Origin: Taxillus chinensis
Lineage: Eukaryota; Streptophyta; Magnoliopsida; Santalales; Loranthaceae
Assembly (NCBI GenBank): GCA_023512835.1
Contig: CM042085.1
Coordinates: 45,370,189 to 45,434,188, forward strand
DNA length: 64,000 nucleotides
Direction of reading: 5' to 3'
Numbering within the stretch: position 1 is the first letter of the stretch; every line of letters begins with the position of its first letter. A program made the position numbers and the translations under genes. The notes beneath the pieces are model-generated. The model saw nothing but the letters and a program-made list of their open reading frames with translations, ran no database searches and was not told where the DNA came from. Below, piece by piece: positions 20,205-32,773 of this stretch.

Positions 20205-21393
20205 TGTTGGACCCTATTTTGTCCAGGTTGGACATAGCAACCATTTGTACATTTTATATTTATCTTTCCATGCCGTACCTCATTAAACGGGTCCATAAAG
20301 CTCCCCCCACTATCGAGTCGGTCCCGAGTTTAGAGTTGATGTTAAACCCCGATTTGCATGCAATGGATACGTTATGACAAGAATAGGAAAGCCCAAAATT
20401 GAGAATATCTATTGCAAGCCCCTAAGGTGCCCCAAGGCCAACACTAAGGAGATAGAAAATGAAATTTGGAGACTAACACGATTGATGGTGCTCAAATCCG
20501 ACTTAAAACGAAGGAGTTATAGCCAAAATAGTTTTGGAAGAAAAAGACAAACTTGCCAAAAAGATGATCAATGCGCCCCAAAGCGCCCGAAATTGTGCTT
20601 AAAAAAAAACTAGACTCGAAGACTTGTAGACTCGTAAACTCGAACCCTCGAAGCCTATCTTTGACAAAGAAGCCTTGAGTCTTGTGAATTAACCTTCAGA
20701 TTGACCTTCAACTTGACTACGACCCGTGATCTATGAACCTTCGGCGAGTGGATCTTCGAGGATTGACCTTCGATCCTTGACCGACCTAGACCCTTCGACC
20801 CTTAGCCTTCGGCCGTTGACATGAGACCCATTGACCGTTGACCTTCGACCGTTGACTTCGACCCATGACCTACGATCCTCCAACTGCGGATCTTTGAGGA
20901 TTGACCTTCGACGGTTGACCTCGACCCATTGACCGTTGACCTTGCCCATTAACCTTCGGCCCACCGACCTTCGACATTGACCGTTAACCTTCCACCCTAC
21001 GACACTTCGACCCTTTTGAATGTTGACCTTTCTTTGTTTGATTGTATTTTCATAGACTCTTTCCGGTGTAGTCCTAAGACACATTTTTATCTACTGCTAT
21101 CCGATAGAGTTGTTTTTCAATACTGTCTATCACATGTGCTAACAAAAACTTAAAAAAGGACAATCACGAGCTCACATAAGTCGCCATTCCTTCCCAAAAG
21201 CGCGAATCTGAAAATAAAAATACCGCATCAATAATACAACATTAAATGCTAGAATCAATGCGGTCTGACCAACCCCTTTAAATCCATTCTTTGTCCATGC
21301 GAAAAGGGAAAACACAAGGATATTACTCGCCCAAAAAAAAAATGAAAAAATGTTTCTCTATTCTCCGCTTGCCCGGTCTTCATACCCAAACTT
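20205..21393 (+). mobile_element. Tat-type 3' LTR, left part (copy B)
   Basis: Begins TGTTGGACCC like the solo LTR at 12271, with a purine-rich ACAAAGAGGGCAG directly before it, so it is probably the 3' LTR of the element ending here. It carries the W-box cluster at 20690-21030. It is interrupted at 21394 by chromovirus LTR D. Its last ~270 bases overlap in content with 35129-35403, so the piece right of D comes from a different copy. Confidence 0.7.
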
Positions 21394-21615
21394 TGTAAAG
21401 ATTCGTATTTGGGTAGTGTTGAGAGATAGCCATTCTAGGGGAATACAATTATGGCGGACGGTAGTGTAGTCGTCGATGTTAGCATTTTGACGGTACTTGG
21501 GCCGATCCCGAGTCGGGGCCCCGGTAGCCCGTTATTGACTTTTCGGGATTTATTAGTTGACTTTGCATTTGAGCGGCCATTTGAGTGTGATAATAGCTCA
21601 ATATTGTTGTACTCA

Positions 21616-23308
21616 TGTAAGGACCCGTACCTTGAGTTAGTCGGTTTGCCTTTCGAGTGGAGTTTTCTAGATTTTGACCCGATAAATGGACTCCAATGAA
21701 TTCACGTGCAAAAGGAAAGATGCTTAGAATGATGTCCTCTATCTACCCGAAGTTTCGGGAAAAATGGACGTGTATGTGAGGTGCACGTGAATTGGGTCCA
21801 TTTCACGTGCAAATGTGGTTGTCTTCTACATGATGCAAGGAGGCTAGGGGGTAAAGTTTGAGCGCATTTGGAGTGCATTTGGGTTGCACGTGAATTGGGG
21901 AATTCACGTGCAAATTGGCACGTGCGAGCATATTTTTGCATGGTTCCCTTGGTTTTGACATTCTAATGAACTTTCTCCAAAGGACCATGTTGAAATTCTG
22001 GTATTTTGGCCTATATGGGTGCGGAAAGGTGCTAACTTGTGTGATCAAAACTACGTCGTTTTGATGTTGGGATTCACTTAATCAAAACTACGTCGTTTTG
22101 ATGTTGTGTTGTCTATATAAGGATTAGAAGCCCCTCTGTTTTAGGTTTAGGGTTTGTTGCTCCACCACCGGCCGCAGAGAGAGAGAGAGAGAGGGAAGGA
22201 GAGCTCCTGGTTCTTTACTGGCACCTTGCGTGGGTGGTCGAGCCTCGTGGGTGGACGGCGTTCGGCTTGGGATCGGGGCTGTTGCCGCGTTGTTGCGTCA
22301 TACACCGAGGTAGGGGTTCCGTTCTTCCTAAACCTTCCTCCGTCCCTAGGGTTCTAGGGCGAGATTATGGGTTATGTACGATATATATATATATATGTAA
22401 TCCGTATAGGTGTGATCTCTTATATGGATGTTGGCACTTCATAGCGATTTTGGTGTTCTGGTGTTTGTGTGATGCATGAAAAGTGTTCGATAAAATGCAT
22501 GTATGACATGCACCTCTACATGTTTGAGAAAATGCTGTGTAGTGGGTTTATGAGCTTTGTGAATTTATGTACACCAATTGTTTGGTTTTATACGTGAGGC
22601 TTTCGAGCTAAGTGTTTTGATGTTATGTATGTGTGACTAAGTGTGGCTATGTGTGTTGTGTTCTTGGAACCGGTGGTGGAAGCCAGGGCCTTCTTGGAAC
22701 CCGGTGCAGGCCAGGGACCGTTCTGGAACCCGGTGCTTGGTGGAAGCCGGGACTGTTCTTGAAACCGGTGTTGTGGAAGCCCGGGCCTGTCTTGAAACCG
22801 GTGGACCCGGAAAGCCCGGGAGTGTTTATGTACCAGCCCGTGTATGATTGTGTTCTTTGTTATAGCTTGTAATTATATCTGGTGGAATAATTGTATCACG
22901 ACACAACACTTGTACACAAGGCATGTAGATATTAGGTGCGTGGGATGGGTTGGGAGACATGATCCCTCTTGATGTGGTTGCTCACCCCTCTACCATGTTA
23001 TTTTCTTTACGAGGGAACCTACGGGCGTTAGGTGGGAACACCAAGGTGGAAGACCTTATTTGCTATCTTGTCTCACCATTTATGTTATTTTTATTGGAAT
23101 TGATGTAACCCCGGTGGGGATGGGATTGGAAAGGATTTCGTTGTAATAAAGCTGGTTTGGATTATTTTTTTATGAACATTACTTTCTTGAATGTGTTGTG
23201 GATGTTTAAAATGTAATATTCTTGGTTTGTATCCTACCCCTTTGCCCTCCGTGTGGGTAAAAGGGAGTCACGTGCCGGTTTCCTCGGGTTGGAAATCCGG
23301 GCGTGACA
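21616..23308 (+). mobile_element. 5' LTR of T2
   Basis: TGTAAGG...GTGACA, 1693 bp. The U3 has inverted CACGTG boxes, including a hairpin with 13-bp arms and a GGGG loop at 21884-21913. Two ACGTCG palindromes lie at 22044-22065 and 22081-22102, TATATAA at 22114-22120, and a (GA)n run near 22176. A ~35-bp tandem repeat (GGAACCCGGTG...GAAGCC) fills 22663-22828. Confidence 0.88.
22044..22120 (+). promoter_or_regulatory. 5' LTR promoter of T2
   Basis: Two AAAACTACGTCGTTTT palindromes 37 bp apart, then TATATAA at 22114-22120. The spacing is the same as in the 3' LTR (29212-29288). Confidence 0.65.
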
Positions 23309-23311
23309 ATA

Positions 23312-23322
23312 TGGTATCGAGC
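23312..23322 (+). other. Primer binding site of T2 (damaged)
   Basis: TGGTATCGAGC lies three bases after the LTR end. It matches the 3' end of initiator tRNA-Met except for one missing A. Confidence 0.7.
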
Positions 23323-23717
23323 ATGGTCTAGTTGGCCTAGGGTAGTGGGCGGACTTGGTTATCTTGAGTCCTTTGGAGGAACCTGGAGGGACATGCCCGA
23401 TCGACATGGTCCTCTTTGAGCCTCCAAGGTGTACTTAGGGTAGTCCGGTCTTGTGGTAGGATTGGCGTGCATTGGCATTGGGGCCCTAGTTGCATTTCTT
23501 GTGAATGTATGCTAAAGCGTGGATAAGATCACATGATTAAGTGAGATGTACAACTACGATTTGTTTGGCAATGTGTACTGAACCGTGCAATGTGATTGAT
23601 GCAATGTATGTGTGTAATGTCATGTGTTAGTGAAATTGATCAGTGGGGTAGAGGTAGTGACGCGATAGATTATAAAATTTGTTTTGATGTTTGTGCTTCT
23701 TACTTCGTGTAGTAAGA

Positions 23718-24840
23718 ATGCCGTCGAGAGAGTGACACGTGCGTACGGGGCGATGGGCGATGAGTCATCTGCCCGCGAGGGTCGGGTGCGGGATCGTCCG
23801 TTAGAGGGCATGCGTTATTGCGCACGACTACAAGAAGGCATCCGGCTAGAGTACGAGAGCTACGGGAGGGACTCCGGCGGGGACGTTCGGGAGGAGGTCG
23901 TCTGTGAGATGGCGGCACAGCAGGTGGTGCCACCACCACCACCACCAGTAGGAGAGCTGCCTCGTGAGCGTGAGAGTTCGCTGGGTGGTGTACCGACCCG
24001 TGCAGAGGATGACGTGGTGACACGGTTCCGAAAGGAACAACCTCCGCGATTTAAGGGGGGAGAAGATCCTGTGGTAAGCGAGCGGTGGTTGAGGCAGATT
24101 GAGCATGTGTTCTCCTTTCTCCTACCCCGGGAGGAGGATAGAGTGCGGCAGCAATGGTCGGCAGCGGAGGGGGATGCTTTGGAGTGGTGGACGAGTGTCA
24201 GGGGAGCCGTGCGGTGCGACTCATGTTTTGGGAGGAGTTCTTGCAACTTTTCCATGATGAGTTCTTCCGGAATCGGTGAGATGACGAAGAGGAAGAATTC
24301 GCCGGCTTGAAACGGGGGATCCAGGACGGTACTCAGTATGAGCGGGAGTTAGGAGATTGAGTAGGTTTGCTCCCGAGGCGTGGTAAGGGAGGACCCGAAG
24401 GCCCAAATGTTCACTTTGGGCCTTAGGCCGGCTCGCAGGCGAGAGGGTGGCAATTCTACGCTTGAGGACCTATCTTTGCGATGCGTGGAGACGGCCCGTA
24501 TAGCCGAAGAGAGCCGGATGATGGGAGCAGGCCCATCAGGGTCCCGATTGCGAGTGGGCCTGATCGAGATGCGGGGTCCAAGAGGCTCAAGACGGAGGAG
24601 AGGGATAGCGGTTCTTTCCGCGGCGGGGGACATACATTGGTGAACCCGGGGAGGTCTAGCTTTGGCGGTGTGACACAGGCGGTCAGCGGGGGTCTCCCGG
24701 CGGTTATTCTTGCTGTGGGGAGCAAGGCCACTTGAGGAAGGAGTGTCCAAAGAGGACCTGGAAATGCCATAGTTGTGGATGAGAGGGCCATCCGAGCCGG
24801 GTTTGCGGGAGTGGCAACAGGAACGGGGCGCGGCATCCGG
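23718..24840 (+). pseudogene. gag: gag (T2), frameshifted
   Basis: A start ATG at 23718 corresponds to the gag start at 39365 in T3. The capsid part is readable from 23720 to about 24200 (FRKEQPPRFKGGEDP, then the W-rich SERWLRQIEHVFSFL block). After this the frame changes repeatedly. A degenerate zinc knuckle lies near 24760. Breaks are small indels rather than stops. Confidence 0.75.
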
Positions 24841-24989
24841 CGTGAGGAGTGATCTTAGCTTCCGTGCACCGTGAGAGACCAGCTCGTCGGTGGCGAGCCG
24901 ACAAGGCGGGATCCGATCGGACCCGACCCCCGGGGAGGCCGGGTGGCGGCGAGACCGAGGCTGGGAGGCAACCTAGCGGGAAGCGTCCG

Positions 24990-25430
24990 GTGAGTGAGCC
25001 GACCAGTGGCACGGGCCAAGGAAGGGTGTTTGCTGCCGGAGGCGACATACCGGGAGGAGGCAGCTACCACCCCCACCAGGCGAGGTGGACCAGGACCATC
25101 GGTGGTTAGAGGTACCCTCTTGATCTCCCGTACATTAGCCCGTTCTTTTCGATATGGGTGCGTCATGTTCGTTTGTTGCGAGCTTGTAATAGACGGCTTG
25201 GGTTAACTTGTGTGGAGGCCGCGAGGCCCCTAGTTGTGGAGTCTTCGATGGGAGGCATGATTGAGGTACGGCGTGTGTGTCGTGAGCGTGTGTTAACCAT
25301 AGGCGAGGTGGAGTTAAGTTTTGACTTGCATGTGATGCCTTTGCATACTTTTGACCTGATCTTGGGTATGGATTGGCTTATGGCTTTCCAAGCCAAGATA
25401 GGTTATTACCGGCGCGTGTATCCTTCGTGA
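24990..25430 (+). pseudogene. pol: aspartic protease (T2)
   Basis: Homologous to T3 40690-41180. The active-site triad reads FDMGAS at about 25148 instead of FDTGAS; the loss of Thr by a C-to-T change would abolish activity. The LGMDWLMAFQAKI block is near 25360. Frameshifts precede and follow it. Confidence 0.75.
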
Positions 25431-25576
25431 CACTTGCGGGGACCTCTTGCACCCTGCGGGGGGAGTGGGACTGTGAGGCGAGTTGGGCCGGGCCGGTGAT
25501 GGACCGGTGGGGTGCCATTACCCACGGGTTGGCAGCCCCGACCTTTCTTTGAGGAGGGTAAGGTGGAAAAGAGGGT

Positions 25577-26460
25577 GTGGCCCGTGTTGTGGACCAATTT
25601 CGGGATGTTTTTCCCGAGGAGTTGAGGAGGTTACCACCTAAGAGGAGTGTGGAGTTCACCGTTGAGTTGGTGCGGGGACGGTCCGATTTCCCAAGTAGCA
25701 TATCGTTTGGGGCCGGCAGGCGAGGGAGGCTGCGAGGCAAATCGAGGAGTTGGTGGGCCAAGGGTATATCGGACCGAGTACCTCACCTTGGGGTGCTCCG
25801 GTGCTCTTTGCTAAGAAGGCCGATGGCGCACTTCGTTTCGCATCGACTACAGGAAAGTCGAGCCGGTGATCGTGAAGAACAAGTACCCGTTGCCTCGGAT
25901 AGATGACTGTTTGACTAGTTGAGTGGGGCCCGGTGGTTTTCAAGATAGATTTATGGTCGGGGTATCACCAACTCGGGGGTTAGGGAGGAGGACATCCCTA
26001 AGATGGCTTTTCGGTGCAGGTATGGGCATTATGAGTGGGTCGTGATGCCTTTCGGGCTCACTAATGCGCCAGCGGTGTTCATGCATTTGATGAACCAAGT
26101 CTTTGCCCCATACTTAGACTCGTTCGTGGTGGTGTTTATCGACGATATCTTGGTGTATTCCAGACCGAGAAGGAGCATGTGGAGCACTTGGCAACGGTGT
26201 TGCAAACCTTGAGGACACCGGTTGTTTCTTAAGTTTAGCAAGTGTGAGTTTTGGGCTGCGAGGAGGTTCACTTTCTTGGCCATGTGGTGTCGTTGAGGGA
26301 GTTAGGGTGGACCCGGCCAAGATTGAGGCCGTGGCATCGTGGGCGAGGCCGACCAATGTTTTTGAGATCCGTAGTTTTCTTGGCTTGGCGAGGTACTATC
26401 GTCGTTTTGTCGAGGGGTTCTCCCCGTTTAGGCGCTCTATAGTGGCGTTGACTAGGAAAG
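25577..26460 (+). pseudogene. pol: reverse transcriptase (T2), frameshifted
   Basis: Pieces of reverse transcriptase are found in all three frames: the RSVEFTVEL start near 25640, [10 protein letters not shown] near 25810, [10 protein letters not shown] at 26010, and the intact FIDDILVYS block at 26130-26160. The thumb continues at 26350 (RSFLGLARYYRRF). The catalytic residues survive while the frame does not. Confidence 0.8.
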
Positions 26461-27340
26461 GAGTGAAATTTGAGTGGACGGACAAGTGCCAGCTGGCGTT
26501 TGAGACTCTCGAAACCCGTTTGACCTTTGCACCGGTGTTGAGGTTACCTCGGGAGGATATTCCATATGAAGTGTCATGTGATGCGTCCAGGGTTGGTTTG
26601 GGGTGTGTGCTTATGCGGGAGCACGGTGTGGTAGCTTATGGGTCAAGGCAGGTGAAGCCTCATGGCGGAATTATCCTACCCATGATGCGGGTTAGCGGCC
26701 ATTATCTTCGCCCTGAAGAGTTGGCGAGCACCACCTCTTGGGGGAAAAGTTTGTGGTGTTCTTCGATCACAAGAGCCTTGATACATCTTTACTCGAAGGA
26801 CTTGAATTTGAGGCAAAGGAGATGGGTGGAGTATTTGCAGGACCTTTGATTTTACTCTTGCATACCCGGGCAAGGGTAATGTTGTGGGCGATGCGTTGAG
26901 CGAAAAGGGAAAGCTGAGGTGGCCGTGAGAGAGTGGAAGGCGATGGAGTAGTTGGCGATGTTACAATTGCGGCACTGTTGCTCATGATGGTGGGACCGTC
27001 CTGAGTCCTTTGGTGGTTGTGCAGAGTTGTACCAGCGCGTCCGGGAGGGACAGGTTGGGTGACATTGAGTGTGAGGTTCTCCGTGCCCGTATTGAGGCTA
27101 GGGAGCTATCCGAGGGCCCGGACGAGGGGTCTGAGCATGAGTTGTCGTTTCGGGGGCGGTTGGTAGTAGCTTATTCCCTCGGGGATGAGGTGATGAGGGA
27201 GTTTCACCAATCTAGAGTTCTTTGTGCATCCGGGGGGTACGAAGATGTACCATGCGCTTGCGGACATTTTTGGTGGCCTGGGATGAAATGCGATGTAGGC
27301 TGCCTTTGTTTCGCGGTGCCTCACGTGTCAGCGAAGTGAA
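26461..27340 (+). pseudogene. pol: RNase H and integrase zinc finger (T2), frameshifted
   Basis: [12 protein letters not shown] is readable near 26577. The HDLE and YTDH motifs are broken by indels around 26680-26780. The LRQRRWVEYL block is at 26810. The integrase finger (EFHQSR near 27200, then CLTCQ-like near 27310) is frame-broken. Confidence 0.75.
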
Positions 27341-27399
27341 GGCGAGCATCGGCAGCCGGCGGGCATGTTCTGACCCTTGCCCATAGCGGAGTGGAAGTG

Positions 27400-28448
27400 G
27401 GACCACATAGCGATGGACTTTGTGGGGTCTTCCACCCACCACAGGGAGGGAAGGATATGATTTGGGTGATTGTGGATCGACTCACAAAGTCGGCCCATTT
27501 CCTAGCTGTGATGAGTGGGACTCCATTGGGACCTTGAGTGTTGTACATGAACGAGATTGTGAGACCGCATGGAGTACCATCATCGGTTGTCTCGGACCGG
27601 GATTCGAGGTTCACTTCCCGTTTTTGGGCAGGTTTGCGAGAGGCTATGGGGACCAAGCTTCACTTGAGTACAGCCTTTCACCCTGAGAGCGACGGCGGAC
27701 GGAGAGGACGAATCGGACATTGGAGGACATGTTACGGGCTGTGTGTTAGATTTCGGGGGTTCGTGGGCAACTCACCTTCCTTTGGTGGAGTTTGCCTACA
27801 ACACGGTTATCCGAGCATCCATTGGGATGGCTCCTTTTGAGCGTTGTATGGACGGCCGTGTCGATCACCTTTGTGTTGGACCGAGGTCGGGAGACAGCTC
27901 TCTTGGGACCCGATTGGTTCAAGAGCTACCGAGAAGGTTAAGTTGATTCGTCGGCGTTTGTTAGCGGCTCGAGTCGACGAAATCTTATGCGGATCAGCGG
28001 CGGCGACCTTTAGAGTTTTCTATTGGTGATCATGTGTTTCTTCGTGTTTCCCCACGTCGTGGACATCGCCGATTTGGGCGAGGTTCCAAGCTATCTCCGC
28101 GGTTTATTGGTCCTTTTGAGATTCTGGATCGTGTGGGGCCTGTGGCCTACCGGTTAGCATTACCACCGCGGCTGAGTCGAGTGCACAACGTGTTTCACGT
28201 GTCCTAGTTGCGGAAGTATCACCCGACCCCACTCATGTGCTCGATTGGGGGACATTGGACATTGAGGATGACATGTCCGTCGTTGAGGCCCTATCCGTAT
28301 CCTAGATCGGCGAGAGAAGCTTTTGCGTGGTCGTCTTATTCCTTTGGTTCGCGTCTCGTGGCAGCACCGTGGCATTGAGGAGGAGACATGAGAACGTGAG
28401 TCCATGATGCGTGAGCAACACCCGGACTTGTTCGAGGACGAACAATCT
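27400..28448 (+). pseudogene. pol: integrase core and chromodomain (T2), frameshifted
   Basis: MDFV at about 27413, a VSDRDSRF block near 27590, HPESDG near 27690 and FGGSWATHLPLVEFAYN near 27760 mark the DDE core. The GPF module ([21 protein letters not shown]) is at 28075-28200. The chromodomain tail ends with TTCGAGGACGAACAA at 28431, followed by a stop. Frame changes occur roughly every 100-200 bases. Confidence 0.78.
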
Positions 28449-28781
28449 TAAGCGTGGGAGGTGGTTTGTTGGCCAAGGGATAGTGATGTGTTTTCTTGTG
28501 ATGTGTTTTCTTGTATTAGTTGGTGTATTTGTCTTGTCTTTTAAAGACATGTGTTCTTATTTGTGATGTGCTTTGAGATGTGTATTCGTGCCATGCGGAC
28601 ATGTGTTATATGCATTATTGTGGTTATGGATTATGGTGGTCTTGTTATGTCTTTGTTGTCTTGTGTGTGGTGTATGACCCATTTGGGTGTTGTGGCTCGC
28701 CGTGTGGCAAATGGGTAGCTGGTGTTTATTTTCCTCGTATGTCATTTCTTTTCGAGGACGAAAAGTCTTAAGGGGAGAGGA

Positions 28782-30497
28782 TGTAAGGACCCGTACCTTG
28801 AGTTAGTTAGTTTTGCCTTACGAGTGGAGTTTTTCTAGATTTTGACCCGATAAATGGACTCCAATGAATTCACGTGCAAAAGGAAAGATGCTTAGAATGA
28901 TGTCCTCTATCTACCACGAAGTTTCGGGCCAAATGGACGTGTATGTGAGGTGCACGTGAATTGGGTCCATTTCACGTGCAAGTGTGGTTGGCTTGTACAT
29001 GATGCAAGGAGGCTAGGGGTAAAGTTTGAGCGCATTTGGAGTGCATTTGGAGTTGCACGTGAATTAGGGAATTCACGTGCAAATTGGCATGCGAGCATAT
29101 TTTTGCATGGTTCCCTTGGTTTTGACATTCTAATGAACTTTCTCCAAAGGACCATGTTGAAATTCGAGTATTTTGGCTTTATATGGGTGCGGAAAGGTGC
29201 TAACTTGTGTGATCAAAACTACGTCGTTTTGATGCTGGGATTCACCCAATCAAAACTACGTCGTTTTGATGTTGTGTTGTCTATATAAGGATTAGAAGCC
29301 CCTCTGTTTTAGGTTTAGGGTTTGTTGCTCCACCGGCCGTCGCGAGAGAGAGAGAGAGAGAGAGAGAGAGGGAAGGAGAGCTCCTGGTTGCTGCCTAGCA
29401 CCTTGCGTGGGTGGTCGAGCCTCGTGGGTGGACGGCGTTCGGCTAGGATCGGCTGTTGCCGCGTTGTTGCGTCATACGAGGTGGGGGTTATGTTTTTCCT
29501 AAACCCTCCTCCGTCCTAGGGTTCAGGGGCGGTTATGGGTTATATTACTTATATATATATATATGTAATCCATATAGGTGTGATCTCTATATGGATGTTG
29601 GCCTTCAATGGTGATTTTGGTGTTTACTGGTGTTTGTGTGATGCATGAAAAGTGTTCGATAAAATGCATGTATGACATGCCCTTTACATGTTTGAGAAAA
29701 TGCTGTGTATTTGGGTTTATGAGCTTTGTGAATTTATGTACACCAACCGCTTGTTTGGTTTTATACCCGTGAGGCTTTGCAAGCTAAGTGTTTTGATGTT
29801 ATGTATGTGTGACTAAGTGTGGCTATGTGTGCTTTGTGTTCTTGGAACCCGGTGGTTGTGGAAGCCCGGGACTGTTCTTGGAACCCGGTGGCGTGGAAGC
29901 CGGGACCGTTCTTGGAACCCGGTGGTTGTGGAAGCCGGGGCTGTTCTTGAAACCCGGTGGGTCGTGGAAGCCCGGGGACCGTCTTGGAAACCCGGTGGCT
30001 GTGAAAGCCGGGAGTGTTTATGTACCAGCCCGTGTATGATTGTGTTTCTTTGTTATAGCTTTGTAATTATATACGGTGGAATAATTGTATCACGACATGA
30101 CACTTGTACACAAGGCATGTAGATATTAGGTGCGTGTGATGAGTTGGGGAGACATGATCCTTCGAAGCGTGGTTGCTCACCCCTCTACCATGTTGTTTTC
30201 TTTACGGGAACCTACAGGCGTTAGGTGGGAACACCAAGGTGGAAGACCTTATTTCTTTATCTTGTCACCATTTATGTTATTTTTATTGGAATTGATGTAA
30301 CCCCGGTGGGGATGGGATTGGAAAGGATTTCGTTGTAATAAACTTGGTTTGGATTATTTTTTATGAACATTACTTTCTTGAATGTGTTGTGGATGTTTAA
30401 AATGTAATATTCTTGGTTTGTATCTACCCCTTTGCCCTCCGTGTGGGTAAAGGGAGTCACGTGCCGGTTTCCTCGGGTTGGAAATCCGGGCGTAACA
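28782..30497 (+). mobile_element. 3' LTR of T2
   Basis: 1716 bp, preceded by the polypurine tract TAAGGGGAGAGGA (28769-28781). It has a hairpin with TTGCACGTGAATT arms and an AGGG loop at 29053-29082, palindromes at 29212-29233 and 29249-29270, TATATAA at 29282-29288, a long (GA)n run at 29345-29371, and five ~35-bp units at 29840-30018. Confidence 0.9.
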
Positions 30498-32773
30498 ACT
30501 CATCATTTCGGGTGTTTTCCTTTGTAATTTGACTCAATTTGGAGTTTGGGACCTTGGAGGTCAATTATTGTATTGGGAGGTCAATGGTTGACTAGGTTAA
30601 TTATTGTTGGGTCAATTAGTGGTCAATGATTGGCGGAAATATAAATAGAATGAAAAGAAAGAGCTTTCACTTTACGCTACCACATTTGTGCGTTTGAGAG
30701 AGAGAGAGCTTGGAAGCTTGAAGCCTTGGCGATTTGGGACAATTTGGGTTCATGGAGCTCAAAGAATCACTCCGGGTAAGTGTCCTTGAACTTCTTATCT
30801 TAATTCTGTCTTTGGTATGCGCGAATTTGTCATGATTTATGAAATTTAGCATGAACCCTAGGTTTTGGGAGAAATCCAATTTTGAGTTAGATTTAATGGT
30901 TTAGCATAAAATTTATGCTTAAGAAGCTGATTTATATCAATTTTGATATATGTTTTTGTGATACGGAGTTGTTTAACAACGTATTCTATGAGGGTTGAGA
31001 AGTCGACCATGGAAATCGGATTCGGACCTAGATTTCCGAAAATCTGCAATTATGGGCGTATTTATTGTTCCGTGCGATTTAGAAGCATTTAGGACGCGTT
31101 TTTGAGGTAAATATTGTAGTCTGTTTGTAAAACGTGTGTTTGTGAGCATTGGGGGTCATGGTTGATTCAGACCGAAGAACGAGGCAAAAATGATGATGAA
31201 TAGTACCCTGAGCGAACTATAATGTCACGCCCCAAATTTCCAACCCGAGGAAACAGTACGTGACTCCCCATTCACCCACACGGAGGCAACGAGGTTGGAT
31301 CGAGTTGCACAATTGAAACTTTATCACGTTCGGACCATTTATCCATGCGATTACACACACTGCACACATTTCGATTCTCATTAAACCACATTGCACAAAC
31401 GGCAATTCCTGACCACGACTCAAGTTGTCATAAAATCGAGTTAATCGAGTTGCACAGATTAAAACATGTTCTTCATATTTTCTCTCACATGCTTTATCTA
31501 GGTTACCCACACAATCACACAAAGACAACAAATGCAACTAGTGCCCTAATGCCAATGCATGCAAATCTACCTCAGTCTGGACTACCCCAAGTACACCTTA
31601 GAGGCTCAAAGAGGACCGTGTTGATCGGGCATGTCCCTCCGAGGCTCCTCCAAAAGGACTCAAGATAACCAGATCCGCCCACTACCCTAGGCCAACTAGA
31701 CCATGCTACGATACCATATTGTCACGCCCCGAATTTCCAACCCGAAGAAACAGTACGTGACTCCCCATTCACCCACACGGAGGCACGGGGTTGGATCATT
31801 GTATGCCACACAAACAAAACTAACAATTACAATAAATCAAACAAGCTACATCTTTATTTAATATCAAACACCAAAGGTTCACAAACCAACCGGGTTCACT
31901 TATTACAATTCAATCCCTTAGTACATTTCCCCCTTGGGAGTTCATAAATTATAAAATTACATTTCCTGAAGTGAACAATAAAACGAAGAGGGTCTTCCAC
32001 CTTGGGGTCCCACCTAACGCTGTATATTCCTGAAAGAAAACGCAACATAGGGGGAGGGGTGAGCAACCACGCCTCAGTAGGGATCATGCTCTCTCGACCC
32101 ATCCCATGCTCTGGCGTCTACATGAGGGTGTGTACGAGTGCGGTGTAGTGACAATAAGATATAAACAGGTTGTATTCCATAATCACAGGAACACCTATCC
32201 ACGGCCATACGGGCTTAGCCATATAAGCTAACATATCCCCTGACCACTCAGGCTTAGCCACACGGGCTAACATATCCATGACCTCTCGGGGCAGCCACCT
32301 GTAACATATCCACGGCCATATAGGCTTAGCCACACGGGCTAACATATCCATGGCCATATAGGCTAAGCCACACGTGCAACATATCCACGGCCATATAGGC
32401 TTAGCCACACGGGCTACAGTTCCGTCCCGGGCTCCCCGACCACCGGGTTCCACAAACACGACATACAAGGTCACGGGCATTAAACCAAACACGTAGCATA
32501 CACACTTTCACGGGCATAATACCAAACACTTGGTCCGCACACCCAATTAGGCGAAAAAAATCAAACACTTGACATGTAGAGTCTCACGGTATTTTACCAA
32601 ACGTTTAACATGCATACATTCACAAACCCACAAACCCCGGCCACACGGGCATATTATCAAACACATACTAGGCATATTCACACGGACATATTCACCTGGG
32701 CATTTTATCGAACACTTGATATGCACTCACCATCCAACTCCAAAATACAACAAAAACCGCCATTGAAGCCAAC

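Larger units (their letters stand above)
21616..30497 (+). mobile_element. Complete Tekay-type chromovirus T2 (8.88 kb)
   Basis: Two similar LTRs (21616-23308, 28782-30497) enclose a primer site, gag, pol with chromodomain and a polypurine tract. Target duplication ACTCA is at 21611-21615 and 30498-30502. The LTRs look almost alike, so the insertion should be recent, yet the coding region is broken by many one-base indels. Even the primer site (23312) has lost one base compared with TGGTATCAGAGC. Confidence 0.9.

Noticed and set aside
29840..30018. Regular ~35-bp repeats resembling a CRISPR array (also 22663-22828, 35895-36085)
   Set aside because: Units are contiguous without unique spacers and lie inside plant LTRs; they are minisatellites.
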